This document shows, piece by piece, positions 24,105 to 33,870 of a stretch of DNA of 54,068 nucleotides (positions within the stretch are counted from its first letter, which is position 1; each line of letters starts with the position of its first letter). The DNA comes from Bacillota bacterium (GTDB taxonomy: Bacteria > Bacillota > Clostridia > Lachnospirales > Lachnospiraceae): positions 1-54,068 of the forward strand of contig JAKPAB010000352.1 in NCBI GenBank assembly GCA_029779695.1, written 5' to 3'. Under the pieces are notes generated by a model. The model worked only from the letters and a program-made list of their open reading frames with translations. It made no database searches and was not told the origin of the DNA. Position numbers and translations under genes: made by a program.

Positions 24105-24722
24105 TTATCTCTCTTTTGAAAACCAAGCCAATGCATACTCTGACAAAGGTTTGATCAAAGTTTTTAAATTAATGCCTGATGTGTTGACCATAAGGTCAAA
24201 CCCCTCACGATTCCCCCATGCATATAATGAAACAAGGTTCTGATTAGTGGCGCGGGACTTATCGATCTTTCTGATTTTCTTTTCTATTTCCCGATCTGTC
24301 AGATGCTCATCCTCCGGTGCTCTTTTACGGCAACGTTCGATTTTGGACTGATTGTCAGCATAGACAAAAATTCTAAATGGATTCTCTTCTGAAAGGATCG
24401 CATCAGCTGCTCTTCCTACGATTACGCAATCTCCACGTTTTGCAATCTCACGAATGGCCTCGGTCTGCCATTTGATTATGGTAGGTCCAGGAATCTCCAT
24501 GACCGGAATGTAATTAAATGTATGGCTGAAAATCATTGGATAATTCTGCCATGAATCACTTTCAAGTGCTTTCTCGATATAATCTGTATCCAGATTACTT
24601 TTTTTGGCTATGGCTGTAATAACTTCCTTGTCATAATATGCAAATCCTAATTCATCTGCAAGACGTTTACCAATCTCTCTTCCGCCACTTCCAAATTCTC
24701 GATTAATAGTGATAATTCTCAT
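24105..24722 (-). CDS. Cytidylate-kinase-like family protein
   Basis: A 205-residue P-loop-fold protein: ITINREFGSGGREIGKRLAD at the N-terminus, then FAYYDKEVI and a later GDCVIVGRAAD, all typical of the cytidylate kinase-like family (AAA_26). The loop reads GSGGREIG, without the Lys-Thr/Ser of a classical Walker A, which is normal for this family. Similar proteins are numerous in Lachnospiraceae and their substrate is unknown; true CMP kinase is a different protein. The ATG at 24722 has GGGAG 8 nt upstream; a longer reading to 24752 is less likely. Confidence 0.85.
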   Translation of the reverse strand: MRIITINREFGSGGREIGKRLADELGFAYYDKEVITAIAKKSNLDTDYIEKALESDSWQNYPMIFSHTFNYIPVMEIPGPTIIKWQTEAIREIAKRGDCVIVGRAADAILSEENPFRIFVYADNQSKIERCRKRAPEDEHLTDREIEKKIRKIDKSRATNQNLVSLYAWGNREGFDLMVNTSGINLKTLIKPLSEYALAWFSKER

Positions 24723-24911
24723 ATTGATTCTCCCATCCCCGGATAAAGTCATTCTAATGATTCTTATATATCCGAATTAAATCTTTGAAACTGTTTAACT
24801 TTTTTCTAAAAATATGCTAAAAATCATAATCGTGAGAACACTAATAACAATTATTGTTTAGTCAAATTATAACATCTCTGAATGTATTCCAACAGTATAA
24901 TTTTATTTAAC

Positions 24912-24947
24912 AAAAAAAGAACCACAGTCTATTAAACCGTGGTTCTC
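24912..24947 (-). terminator. Terminator after the GGGtGRT gene
   Basis: On the minus strand AGAACCACGG pairs with CTGTGGTTCT (one mismatch), followed by seven T, 55 nt after the stop codon. Confidence 0.85.
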
Positions 24948-25001
24948 ATTAATATCATTATATCAAGATCTAAACAACCCAAAAGACATATTTGCCTTAT
25001 C

Positions 25002-26012
25002 TTAGAACTTTCCGGCCCTAGCAGCTTCCTCAACTGAAACAGCTACTGCAACTGTTGCTCCAACCATAGGGTTGTTGCCCATTCCGATAAGTCCCATCAT
25101 CTCAACATGAGCAGGAACTGATGAAGAACCAGCAAACTGAGCATCTGAATGCATACGACCAAGAGTATCTGTCATACCATAAGAAGCAGGACCTGCTGCC
25201 ATATTATCGGGATGAAGAGTACGTCCTGTACCGCCGCCTGAAGCAACTGAGAAATAAGGCTTACCAGCTTCAATTCTTTCCTTCTTATATGTTCCTGCAA
25301 CGGGATGCTGGAATCTGGTAGGGTTAGTTGAATTTCCAGTAATGGAAACACCAACATTCTCATGCCACATGATAGCAACACCTTCCTGAACATCATCAGC
25401 GCCGTAGCACTTAACAGATGCACGAAGTCCCTTAGAATAAGGAGTCTCGCTTACGATATTAAGTTTAGCTGCCTTATAATCATACTGTGTCTCAACAAAT
25501 GTAAATCCGTTGATACGTGAGATGATCATTGCGGCATCTTTGCCAAGACCGTTAAGAATAACACGAAGTGGCTTCTGACGAACCTTATTAGCCTTCTCTG
25601 CTATACCAATAGCGCCCTCTGCTGCTGCAAAAGACTCATGTCCAGCCAAGAAACAGAAGCACTCTGTATCTTCCTCGAGAAGCATCTTGCCGAGATTACC
25701 ATGGCCAAGACCAACCTTACGATGATCAGCAACTGATCCAGGAATACAGAATGACTGAAGTCCTTCACCAATAGCTGCTGCTGCTTCTGAAGCTTTTTTG
25801 CAACCTTTCTTGATCGCAATAGCAGCACCTATAGTATAGGCCCACTTTGCATTTTCGAAGCAGATACCCTGAATATCTTCAACCTGATGATATACATCAA
25901 GGCCGGCATCAACGGTGATTTTCTTTGCTTCTTCAATATCTTTGATACCGTACTTATTTAAAGCAACGTTGATCTGATCAACTCTTGCTTCATAGTTTTC
26001 AAATAAAGCCAT
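25002..26012 (-). CDS. GGGtGRT protein
   Basis: A 336-residue protein named for its motif, seen here as FSVASGGGTGRTLHPDNMAA (~235-255). Other conserved stretches are IRGLGHGNLGKMLLEEDTE-like GLGHGNLGKMLLEED and GSSSVPAHVEMMGLIGMGNN. The family is widespread in Clostridia and regularly sits next to a NifU-like scaffold gene, as here, but its biochemical function is not established. ATG 26012 has AGAAGGGAGA upstream, 17 nt after the NifU-like stop. Confidence 0.85.
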   Translation of the reverse strand: MALFENYEARVDQINVALNKYGIKDIEEAKKITVDAGLDVYHQVEDIQGICFENAKWAYTIGAAIAIKKGCKKASEAAAAIGEGLQSFCIPGSVADHRKVGLGHGNLGKMLLEEDTECFCFLAGHESFAAAEGAIGIAEKANKVRQKPLRVILNGLGKDAAMIISRINGFTFVETQYDYKAAKLNIVSETPYSKGLRASVKCYGADDVQEGVAIMWHENVGVSITGNSTNPTRFQHPVAGTYKKERIEAGKPYFSVASGGGTGRTLHPDNMAAGPASYGMTDTLGRMHSDAQFAGSSSVPAHVEMMGLIGMGNNPMVGATVAVAVSVEEAARAGKF

Positions 26013-26029
26013 TGTATATCTCCCTTCTA

Positions 26030-26722
26030 TCATTCTTTACGGGGATCGATGAACTTGACTGCATCATCGATACGTCCGTACTGACCTTTAGCCTTCTCCC
26101 AAGCTGTATTGGGATCATCACCCTTCTTAATGAAGTCGGTCATCTTTCCAAGGGAAACATACTTATATCCGATTACAATATCATTCTCGTCAAGAGCAAG
26201 GTCAGTTACATATCCCTCTGTCATCTCGAGATATCTGACACCCTTTTCTCTGGTTCCGTACATAGTACCAACCTGAGAGCGAAGTCCCTTACCGAGATCT
26301 TCGAGTCCTGCACCAACAGAAAGTCCGTCATCAGAGAAAGCACTCTGAGTACGTCCGTAAACGATCTGAAGGAAAAGCTCTCTCATTGCAGTATTAATAG
26401 CATCGCAAACCAAGTCAGTGTTAAGAGCCTCAAGTATTGTTTTTCCCTGAAGGATCTCAGCTGCCATAGCTGCTGAATGTGTCATTCCTGAGCATCCGAT
26501 CGTCTCGATCAATGCTTCCTCGATAACACCGTTCTTAACATTAAGTGAAAGCTTACAAGCACCCTGCTGAGGGGCACACCAGCCAACACCGTGTGTAAAA
26601 CCTGAAATATCCTCTATTTTCTTCGCATGGACCCATTTTCCTTCTTCAGGAATAGGTGCAGGCTCATGCTTAGCACCCTTAGTTACAGGGCACATGTTCT
26701 GTACTTCTGTTGTGTAATTCAT
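26030..26722 (-). CDS. NifU-like iron-sulfur cluster scaffold protein
   Basis: A 230-residue protein with the three scaffold cysteine regions spread along it: GWCAPQQGACKLSL, ETIGCSGMTHSAAMAAEIL and NTDLVCDAINTAMREL. NifU_N/IscU proteins assemble Fe-S clusters on such cysteines. It is longer than IscU, with a C-terminal extension (~150-230) rich in Gly, Glu and Lys. It is first in an operon with the GGGtGRT gene, suggesting that the partner receives or handles the cluster. Confidence 0.8.
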   Translation of the reverse strand: MNYTTEVQNMCPVTKGAKHEPAPIPEEGKWVHAKKIEDISGFTHGVGWCAPQQGACKLSLNVKNGVIEEALIETIGCSGMTHSAAMAAEILQGKTILEALNTDLVCDAINTAMRELFLQIVYGRTQSAFSDDGLSVGAGLEDLGKGLRSQVGTMYGTREKGVRYLEMTEGYVTDLALDENDIVIGYKYVSLGKMTDFIKKGDDPNTAWEKAKGQYGRIDDAVKFIDPRKE

Positions 26723-26853
26723 GGGAACTCCTTTCTCTAAAAAGACCTCGATACACGATTATTATTTTCGCACAAAATGATATAAACGTAAAGAGTGATT
26801 TCGTTTAAATTTTATCAAAGTTGATTAATTTTCAAATTCTATTGCCTCGGGCA

Positions 26854-27519
26854 TCAATTCTTCCTGACGATAACTCCACCGGTCTTATATATAGAATCAG
26901 CCGGTATAACTCCTCTGACAGGTGACAACGGATATACATTGGTATTCTGGCAGATGACTGTTCCGGGGTTAAGTACGCTATTACAGCCTACCTCCACATG
27001 ATTACCCAGCATTGCGCCGAACTTTTTCAGCCCTGTTTCAATCTCTTCTGTTTTATCCTTTACCACTACAAGTGTCTTATCAGATTTAACATTAGATGTT
27101 ATAGATCCTGCTCCCATGTGAGAAAAATATCCCAGTATAGAATCACCTACATAATTATAATGAGGTACCTGAACATGATTAAAAAGAATAACGTTTTTAA
27201 GCTCTGTTGAATTACCTACTACGCAATCTTTTCCGACAATTGCATTGCCTCGTATAAACGCACACTGTCTGATCTCTGCGTTTTCATCTATTATCAGTGG
27301 TCCATGTAAGTATGCCGAATCAAATACAGTAGCACTTTTCGCTACCCATATATCCTCGCCTCTTTTTTCAAACTTTTCAGGATCAAGAGTTGCCCCGAGT
27401 CGTTTAATAAATCCGCCTATCTCAGGAAGTACCTCCCAAGGGTATGTTTTGCCTTCAAACACTTCCGCAGCTATTGTCTGGCTGAGGTCATACATATTAC
27501 AGATCTTACATTCTTCCAT
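26854..27519 (-). CDS. Left-handed beta-helix (hexapeptide repeat) protein, GlmU C-terminal-like
   Basis: A 221-residue protein with hexapeptide repeats over ~60-200 (WVAKSATVFDSAYLHGPLII, AFIRGNAIVGKDCVVGNSTE, HVEVGCNSVLNPGTVICQNT). The order and the GAGSITSNVK and FGAMLGNHVEVG motifs resemble the acetyltransferase half of GlmU, but the nucleotidyltransferase half is missing. It is annotated elsewhere as UDP-N-acetylglucosamine pyrophosphorylase-like. An acyl- or nucleotidyl-sugar role is likely; the substrate is not fixed. It follows topB by 18 nt. Confidence 0.75.
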   Translation of the reverse strand: MEECKICNMYDLSQTIAAEVFEGKTYPWEVLPEIGGFIKRLGATLDPEKFEKRGEDIWVAKSATVFDSAYLHGPLIIDENAEIRQCAFIRGNAIVGKDCVVGNSTELKNVILFNHVQVPHYNYVGDSILGYFSHMGAGSITSNVKSDKTLVVVKDKTEEIETGLKKFGAMLGNHVEVGCNSVLNPGTVICQNTNVYPLSPVRGVIPADSIYKTGGVIVRKN

Positions 27520-27537
27520 TTTTTCCTTCCATTCTAG

Positions 27538-29859
27538 TTAGTTATAGTATTCTGCATTCTTTCTAAAAATAGCATTTAGATTTGAACCTGAGTACATGTC
27601 CTTAACCTTATTAGTCTTTTGATTTATAAATTTTTTCAATTTATCCATATATTCATCCGGGGTTATCTCTCCATTTTCAACCATGGCAAGTCCCTTTTCC
27701 CAACTGGCGGTGAGATCTGCATTGAGCAATGAGGCTATAGAATAGCTTACTATATCAAATATTATCTCTCCGTCCAGGGTAGGAGTCAGTATCTGTGTCT
27801 TCTTGTTAAGATTTAGATATTTATTTCTCACCAGCTTTTTCAGGATCTCTGCCCTGGTGGCACTGGTGCCTATTCCCTGAGATTTTATAAGTTCTCGAAG
27901 TTCTTCATCCTCGATCAACTGACCTGCATTTTCCATTGCAAGAATAAGAGAACCGGAATTATATCTCTTTGGTGGTGATGTCTCACCCTCTTTTATATCC
28001 AAATGTTTAAAATAAACTGTATCGCCCTTTTTAAGCTTAGATACCAGTGTTCCCAATGCCTCGTTGTTCTCTGCGGAATTATTATCTGCAGATTCCTCCT
28101 CTGATGATGTATTCTCAGCCTTGGCAGTACCTGAATTCTTTTTGGAAAAAGAATACTCCATCAGTCCCAGATATCCAGGACTCTTCAGGAACTTTCCATT
28201 GGCATAGAAACATTCACCGTTTACACTTACTACCAGAGACGTCTTGGCATATTCTGCCGGCGATAGGAAAATCGCCAAAAATCGTCTGCATATAAGCTCA
28301 TATACATTGATGCTCCTCTGGTTCATGCCCTTAAGAGCTCCGATACCCTGACCTGTGGGAATGATTGCATAATGGTCCGTAATCTTCTTGTCATCTGTGT
28401 ACTTGGTCTTATCTATGCCCTTGTACATTTCCTTATTCAGAATATATTCTGCTGCCGATTTGAGCATAGGCAGATTGGTAAGTCCTCTTATATTTTTGTC
28501 GATTTCCTTGGCTACGGCCGTGGACAATACTCTGGCATCAGTACGAGGATAAGTGACAAGCTTCTTCTCATACAATTCCTGAATGACATTAAGTGTCTGG
28601 TCAGGACTTATCTTGAAAAATTTGGAGCATTCATTCTGTATCTCGGCCAGGTTATATAAAAGAGGGGGATTCTTCTTCTCTGTTTTCTTGGTAATGGAAT
28701 CCACCTTGCCCTGGAGAAAAGTCTCGTTCTCTCTTGTGAGACCGGTTATATCTATTCCATCTGATGACTTCGTAGAATGATCTTCTGTTATCTCTGGCGT
28801 ATTTCCAGTACCATCCACTTTTTTTAAGGCTTCCGAAAATGCATCGGTGGAAGCATCTTGATCCTCTGATTCAATTTGACCTGGTTTTACACCTATATAA
28901 GATATAAGTCCCTTGGCATCTCGCTCTTCTTTAAATCCATTTTCTTTGTATAAAAGCGGTGAATTAAAGTATTTCGAACCTTCCTTGGCCTTCCACTCTG
29001 TATCGATCAAAGCGCCGGATATTTTTCCATCGGAAGCGCCATTACCTGTAGCATCACCATTGACAGAGCCATTGCCTGCGACCTCACCATCGGCATTTGA
29101 TCCGTTTCCTTCAGGATTATCAGTTGGTATTAAGGCTTCACTTTTGTCAGGAAGAAGGATTGAACCTGTAACTCTATAAAAAGGTATCTTGGTAAAATCC
29201 CTGATCTCTCTTTCACGGCGAACTACCATACCAAGGACACAGGTCATTACACGTCCAACTGAGATAACGCAATATTTCTTATGGAGGAAATTGGCCATAG
29301 TATTACCAAACTTGATACTTAGGGCTCTGGAAAAATTGATACCCATCAGATAATCTTCTTTGGCTCTTAAATAAGCTGCTGCCGAGACATTATCATACTC
29401 AGATTCTGGCCTGGCATCTCTGATACCTCTTTTAATCTCATCCTCAGTCTGTGAATCTATCCATACTCGTCTCTCGTCCTTGCCGTGAACATCTGCCATC
29501 TGGTGAACCAGACGGTAGATATACTCCCCCTCTCGTCCAGAGTCAGTACATACGTAGATTCTCTCCACATCCTCACGGTTTAATAGACCTGATACGATAT
29601 CAAACTGTTTTTTTACGTCAGGTATGACCTCATATTTAAATTCCTGTGGAATAAACGGAAGTGTCTCCATTCTCCACTTTTTATATTTTTCGTCGTATAC
29701 ATCAGGATAACTCATAGTTACCAGATGGCCCACGCACCATGTCACAACCAGGTTTTCACTCTCAATATACCCATCGTGATTACTCATCTTTTCATGAAAA
29801 ACCTTGGCAAATTCTCTGGCGACGCTGGGTTTTTCGGCAATAAACAGTTTTTTACCCAT
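27538..29859 (-). CDS. topB: DNA topoisomerase III (type IA)
   Basis: A 773-residue type IA topoisomerase. The TOPRIM domain begins with LFIAEKPSVAREFA and contains the acidic DSGREGEYIYRLV. The active-site Tyr is in KLVTYPRTDARVLS (~residue 437), followed by IGTSATRAEIL near the C-terminus. It relaxes or decatenates DNA. Unlike the E. coli enzyme it has two low-complexity insertions: a Gly/Asn/Asp-rich one with an acidic stretch (~245-370) and a Ser/Glu/Asn-rich one (~590-625). It lies between an ATPase gene and the hexapeptide gene on the same strand. Confidence 0.95.
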   Translation of the reverse strand: MGKKLFIAEKPSVAREFAKVFHEKMSNHDGYIESENLVVTWCVGHLVTMSYPDVYDEKYKKWRMETLPFIPQEFKYEVIPDVKKQFDIVSGLLNREDVERIYVCTDSGREGEYIYRLVHQMADVHGKDERRVWIDSQTEDEIKRGIRDARPESEYDNVSAAAYLRAKEDYLMGINFSRALSIKFGNTMANFLHKKYCVISVGRVMTCVLGMVVRREREIRDFTKIPFYRVTGSILLPDKSEALIPTDNPEGNGSNADGEVAGNGSVNGDATGNGASDGKISGALIDTEWKAKEGSKYFNSPLLYKENGFKEERDAKGLISYIGVKPGQIESEDQDASTDAFSEALKKVDGTGNTPEITEDHSTKSSDGIDITGLTRENETFLQGKVDSITKKTEKKNPPLLYNLAEIQNECSKFFKISPDQTLNVIQELYEKKLVTYPRTDARVLSTAVAKEIDKNIRGLTNLPMLKSAAEYILNKEMYKGIDKTKYTDDKKITDHYAIIPTGQGIGALKGMNQRSINVYELICRRFLAIFLSPAEYAKTSLVVSVNGECFYANGKFLKSPGYLGLMEYSFSKKNSGTAKAENTSSEEESADNNSAENNEALGTLVSKLKKGDTVYFKHLDIKEGETSPPKRYNSGSLILAMENAGQLIEDEELRELIKSQGIGTSATRAEILKKLVRNKYLNLNKKTQILTPTLDGEIIFDIVSYSIASLLNADLTASWEKGLAMVENGEITPDEYMDKLKKFINQKTNKVKDMYSGSNLNAIFRKNAEYYN

Positions 29860-29889
29860 TAATTACTTTCTAAATTCTGTATATAATTT

Positions 29890-31254
29890 CTACAGTTCCT
29901 TCATATCCACAAGTATCACACTACTGTCCTGTCTGGAAAGTTCCACCAGCCTTGGATCAAAATTCGTAGCAGAAAAGAGATATACAGCCTTGGCCTTGAT
30001 CCTGGCCTGTTCCATATTCACTAGAAGATTCTGATAATCTTCATATGGGAAAACAGCCTTGTCATAATTGGCCTTGGCGATAATATTATTTCTGACGGAG
30101 TCCTGACCGATCACATCTATCGTACCGTTTTTTCCAACCCAGGTTCCTTTTCTGATGATCGTGATCGGCATCTTGCCCATCATGTTCAAAATATCGAGAT
30201 ACTCCTGACAAACCTCAACAAATGTGCCTTCCAGATATCTTTCCAGCTCCGGATTGATAAATCTGTTATAAAATTCCTCCGGCTCCATCGAAAAGAGCAG
30301 TGATATATGAGGATAGATGAATCTGAAGTAGAAATCAAGATAATGATTCTTTATCCTGTATATTCCCTTTTTGGCATTATCCCATCCGCCGGTGTCAAAA
30401 GATACTACCTTTTGAACTGCATCAAGTGCCTCAAGATTTTTAAGATATACAATTAATTTTGCTCTTGAATAGCCAGTATCATTATAAATATCGTTAAGCT
30501 TTTCATTGCCTCTTGCCATGGAACATAATATGGTTTCATAACCGGAGAGTTCACGAAGCTCTGATGACAAAAGCTCTCTTGCTGCATTATGCAAGGGACC
30601 TCTAGTATTCAGCATTGTATTTATAACATTTTCCTTCACAGATTTTTTTCTGTTCCACAGATTCAGATAATCGGAATTACCGCCGAGTATTCCGTATGTC
30701 CTTACTGCTTCTTTAACCGAATAATCAGGAAAAGCACGGACAATATCCAGGAAAGGGATCTGACCAAGCTCGATCCTCTCATCCGTATATTTTTCCAACT
30801 CCTTAATTCCCTTATCAGTTTCACCTGCAATATGGCTCAGTTCGTTAACTACAAGGATGATCATAACATCTGAGCCGAATCCCTTTGATCCTTTTGCAGT
30901 ATAAAGGTCGTTACATAGCTTGGAATCCTGTTTGATGGCATTTTGAAAATCATCTACAATAAAAACAAGCTTGGGCTCTCTGTTTGCTCTTATTCTTTTA
31001 AATATACCCCCGAATGGTTCTGCTAAACCTATAGACAGATTAAATCGGCCTGCTATATCAGACTTGATCCTGTCATTCTGCTTAGATTCACTTACATCAG
31101 GCACGATGGTATAAAAAAATTCCTTATCTCTCGTAAACTGTCTAAGCAGATCTCTGGTACCACTGACTCTGGTTCCGTATAGGAGCACGATCTGGTTCCC
31201 CTCTGTCTTGTACAATTGTCCAAGTTTTTTTATTTCGGCGGTACGAACTACCAT
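29890..31254 (-). CDS. AAA ATPase-like protein with DUF234 domain, P-loop degenerate
   Basis: A 454-residue protein of the archaeal-type ATPase/DUF234 family. Positions ~20-45 read LLYGTRVSGTRDLLRQF, where the family normally has a GxxxxGKT/S P-loop; the Lys and Thr are gone. The Walker B region is LVFIVDDFQ. A winged helix (~255-300) and the DUF234 nuclease-like domain (~330-440) follow, ending in FDPRLVELSRQD. The nuclease signature is also weak (TIDVIGQDSVRNNIIAKANY keeps Asp and Lys but not the usual Glu). Probably a non-hydrolysing relative; family function is unclear. GGAGAAAAAG precedes the ATG. Confidence 0.75.
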   Translation of the reverse strand: MVVRTAEIKKLGQLYKTEGNQIVLLYGTRVSGTRDLLRQFTRDKEFFYTIVPDVSESKQNDRIKSDIAGRFNLSIGLAEPFGGIFKRIRANREPKLVFIVDDFQNAIKQDSKLCNDLYTAKGSKGFGSDVMIILVVNELSHIAGETDKGIKELEKYTDERIELGQIPFLDIVRAFPDYSVKEAVRTYGILGGNSDYLNLWNRKKSVKENVINTMLNTRGPLHNAARELLSSELRELSGYETILCSMARGNEKLNDIYNDTGYSRAKLIVYLKNLEALDAVQKVVSFDTGGWDNAKKGIYRIKNHYLDFYFRFIYPHISLLFSMEPEEFYNRFINPELERYLEGTFVEVCQEYLDILNMMGKMPITIIRKGTWVGKNGTIDVIGQDSVRNNIIAKANYDKAVFPYEDYQNLLVNMEQARIKAKAVYLFSATNFDPRLVELSRQDSSVILVDMKEL

Positions 31255-31340
31255 CTTTTTCTCCTTGTTCTGTTACTCATTCCTGCAATTTTTCAAGTTA
31301 CTTTTATAAAATTCAAAACGAACAATTAAAATATTACTAT

Positions 31341-33866
31341 TTAATCTACTGATTTAAGTGCATCCGACATATTGATGCTGCACACTTTTTTCCTCATAAA
31401 TATTCTCATCATAAATGAAAATAACATTGTAAGGGCAAAGGCAGCTATAAATGAATCTGTACTTATATCCTTGACCATAACTATTGATGTGGTGCTGATA
31501 TTATCCAGTATAAAATCAAATAATAATTTACCTAATATCATTCCAACAAGCGCACCAATTCCTGCCAGAATATTATTTTCTCGAAACACATAAGTGAGAA
31601 GCTCATGATCTCTGAATCCCAAGACCTGAATAGTCGCGATTTCTCGTCTTCTCTCAGTTAGATTTATATTGGTTAAATTATATATAACCACAAATGCCAG
31701 CATTCCTGCCGCAACAATTACTACTACGATTATCAGATTAATGGCATTCATCGATGAGTTAAACTGATCTCTCAGGTTGTTTTTCTCTGAAAGAGAGGAC
31801 ACATACTCAAGAGAAAGGATATTTGCTGTTATCGTATCTTCACTTTTCTGCTCGGGATACAATAAATATGCAGCATTGATATTGTCCGTACCGAAAATAT
31901 CTATAGCATCCTTTTCATTGATAAATAGCCCATTTCCGAGATAGTTCTTATATATGCCTGATACCTTTAAGCTTGTTTTTTTATCTGCATCATCACCAAA
32001 AACCTTTAGTGAGTCTCCAACCTTGACTTTATTCTTTCTGGCATATCCCATGTCTATAAGAATCTCTCCCTTTTTAGGAAGATCTAATTTTTTTCCATCC
32101 TCAGAAACGAAATCGATAAACTGAAGTATATTTATATCCTCAGTATCTTTGTCACCATACATTCCATTTGAGACAACAGATCTCATGATCATTTCCTCAT
32201 CGCTCTTAGCCTTGACTATTGTTCCAAGATGCGATGACAAAAATGCGATCTTTGAAATCTCATTATCGGTTGATTTTTCCAGCTTATCAAATAATTCGTA
32301 AGCTTCTGTTCCAGATGCCGGATATTCCTTGGAGAAATTGGCCTCTGCGTCATATCTAAATACTCCATCATCACTATATTGAAGCTCTGACAATAGAGGA
32401 AATGCACGCCTGATCCCAAATCCTGCCACCATAAGTGCCGTACATCCTGCGATTCCTATTATCATCATGGCGGAACGCACCTTGTATCTGAATAGATTTC
32501 TAAAAGATACCTTATGTAAAAATCCTAAATTTTTCCATACAAAGCCGATCTTTTCCAGTAGGATCTTCTTCCCTGCCTTGGGAGCCCTTTGCATAATAAG
32601 TTCGGCCGGAGTATTTATAAGTTCCCGTCCTCCGATGAAAATGGTGATTCCTGCTGTTACCAATATCGATATAGCGAGGCAAAACATAAAGAGCAGGGTA
32701 TCCCCTGAGAAAATAACTCTGTCAGGTAACTCATATACACTTCCATATCCCAACCATACTGCGTATGGGATCAGTCGTCTCCCTATTTCTATTCCTAGGA
32801 ACCAGCCCATTATCCCAGCACTTCCCGAATATATAAAGTATTTCATTAGAATAGCTGAACTTCTGTATCCCATTGAGAGTAGCACTCCCATATGAAGTCG
32901 CTCTTCCTCCATCATTCGAGACATGGTAGATGCAGACACCAGTGCTGCAACCAGGAAGAAAAATGCAGGGAATACTTTGGCGATGGCACTTACTATTGAG
33001 ACATCATTTTCAAAGCTCTTGTATCCTGCATTGGTACTTCTATCAAGCGATATTATCTTTGGCTCTGGAACTGTATTGGCTGGAACCATATTGGATGCAG
33101 CCATAGCTATAGCATCCTTATAATACTTATCTGCAGAGCTACGAGCCTCTGAAACAGCTGATGCTTTCCGTGAGCTTACAGATCTTTTGTACTCATTAGA
33201 ATATATCTTGCCCTTAGTATCAAGGTCTATGTAACATCCATAGTATCTGCTCCCTGTAAAATTTTTTTCAGGACATATTATAAATCCTGCGATATCTCCA
33301 TTTCCTACCTCTGTGGATCCTCTTAGCTTGGATAGATATAATGGGCTCTTCGCCACTCCTGTAATGGTAAGAGTGTGATTCTTCAGAGCTTTTTTTATAG
33401 ATACATCCGTACTTTCTCCCTGGATCTTTAATTTTTTACCTATGTCGCCCTTGGTAAAAACCTTGGAATCCACCAGGCATTCATCTGCCTTTTCAGGCAT
33501 TCTCCCGGATACTAGATCCGGTTCATTAATGCCCTTTGTATAAGACATAACATGATATGCTTTATCATCTTTATTGATACCTGCCAATACATCTACACTG
33601 TAATAACCCTTAGCATCTTTAACATATTTTGCAGAATCAATGGCTCTTAGATCCTCTTCGGAAAATCCATAGCCTGACATAAGCTCTACATCATATAGGT
33701 TATTATCCGAGAAATATCCATCTACTGAATCTGTCATCACAAGTTCTGTGATCGACAGACCTGCGTAAAATCCCACGCCAAGAAGCACAATAAGAATGAT
33801 CGATACATATCTGCCAAAGCTGTCCCGTATGCTTCGAAAGGTATTTTTCAATAATCCTCTTGTCAT
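31341..33866 (-). CDS. ABC transporter permease, FtsX/MacB type, two-domain
   Basis: An 841-residue permease with a N-terminal helix (~20-40), a large extracytoplasmic domain (~45-270), three helices, a cytoplasmic linker, a second helix-plus-extracytoplasmic unit and a final FtsX domain (~700-840) with NLTNINLTERRREIATIQVL, the conserved FtsX coupling loop. This is the tandem architecture of exporters that move peptides or act on the envelope. It starts 4 nt after the ATPase stop, at ATG 33866 with GGAGTGG upstream. Substrate unknown. Confidence 0.9.
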   Translation of the reverse strand: MTRGLLKNTFRSIRDSFGRYVSIILIVLLGVGFYAGLSITELVMTDSVDGYFSDNNLYDVELMSGYGFSEEDLRAIDSAKYVKDAKGYYSVDVLAGINKDDKAYHVMSYTKGINEPDLVSGRMPEKADECLVDSKVFTKGDIGKKLKIQGESTDVSIKKALKNHTLTITGVAKSPLYLSKLRGSTEVGNGDIAGFIICPEKNFTGSRYYGCYIDLDTKGKIYSNEYKRSVSSRKASAVSEARSSADKYYKDAIAMAASNMVPANTVPEPKIISLDRSTNAGYKSFENDVSIVSAIAKVFPAFFFLVAALVSASTMSRMMEEERLHMGVLLSMGYRSSAILMKYFIYSGSAGIMGWFLGIEIGRRLIPYAVWLGYGSVYELPDRVIFSGDTLLFMFCLAISILVTAGITIFIGGRELINTPAELIMQRAPKAGKKILLEKIGFVWKNLGFLHKVSFRNLFRYKVRSAMMIIGIAGCTALMVAGFGIRRAFPLLSELQYSDDGVFRYDAEANFSKEYPASGTEAYELFDKLEKSTDNEISKIAFLSSHLGTIVKAKSDEEMIMRSVVSNGMYGDKDTEDINILQFIDFVSEDGKKLDLPKKGEILIDMGYARKNKVKVGDSLKVFGDDADKKTSLKVSGIYKNYLGNGLFINEKDAIDIFGTDNINAAYLLYPEQKSEDTITANILSLEYVSSLSEKNNLRDQFNSSMNAINLIIVVVIVAAGMLAFVVIYNLTNINLTERRREIATIQVLGFRDHELLTYVFRENNILAGIGALVGMILGKLLFDFILDNISTTSIVMVKDISTDSFIAAFALTMLFSFMMRIFMRKKVCSINMSDALKSVD

Positions 33867-33870
33867 ATTA

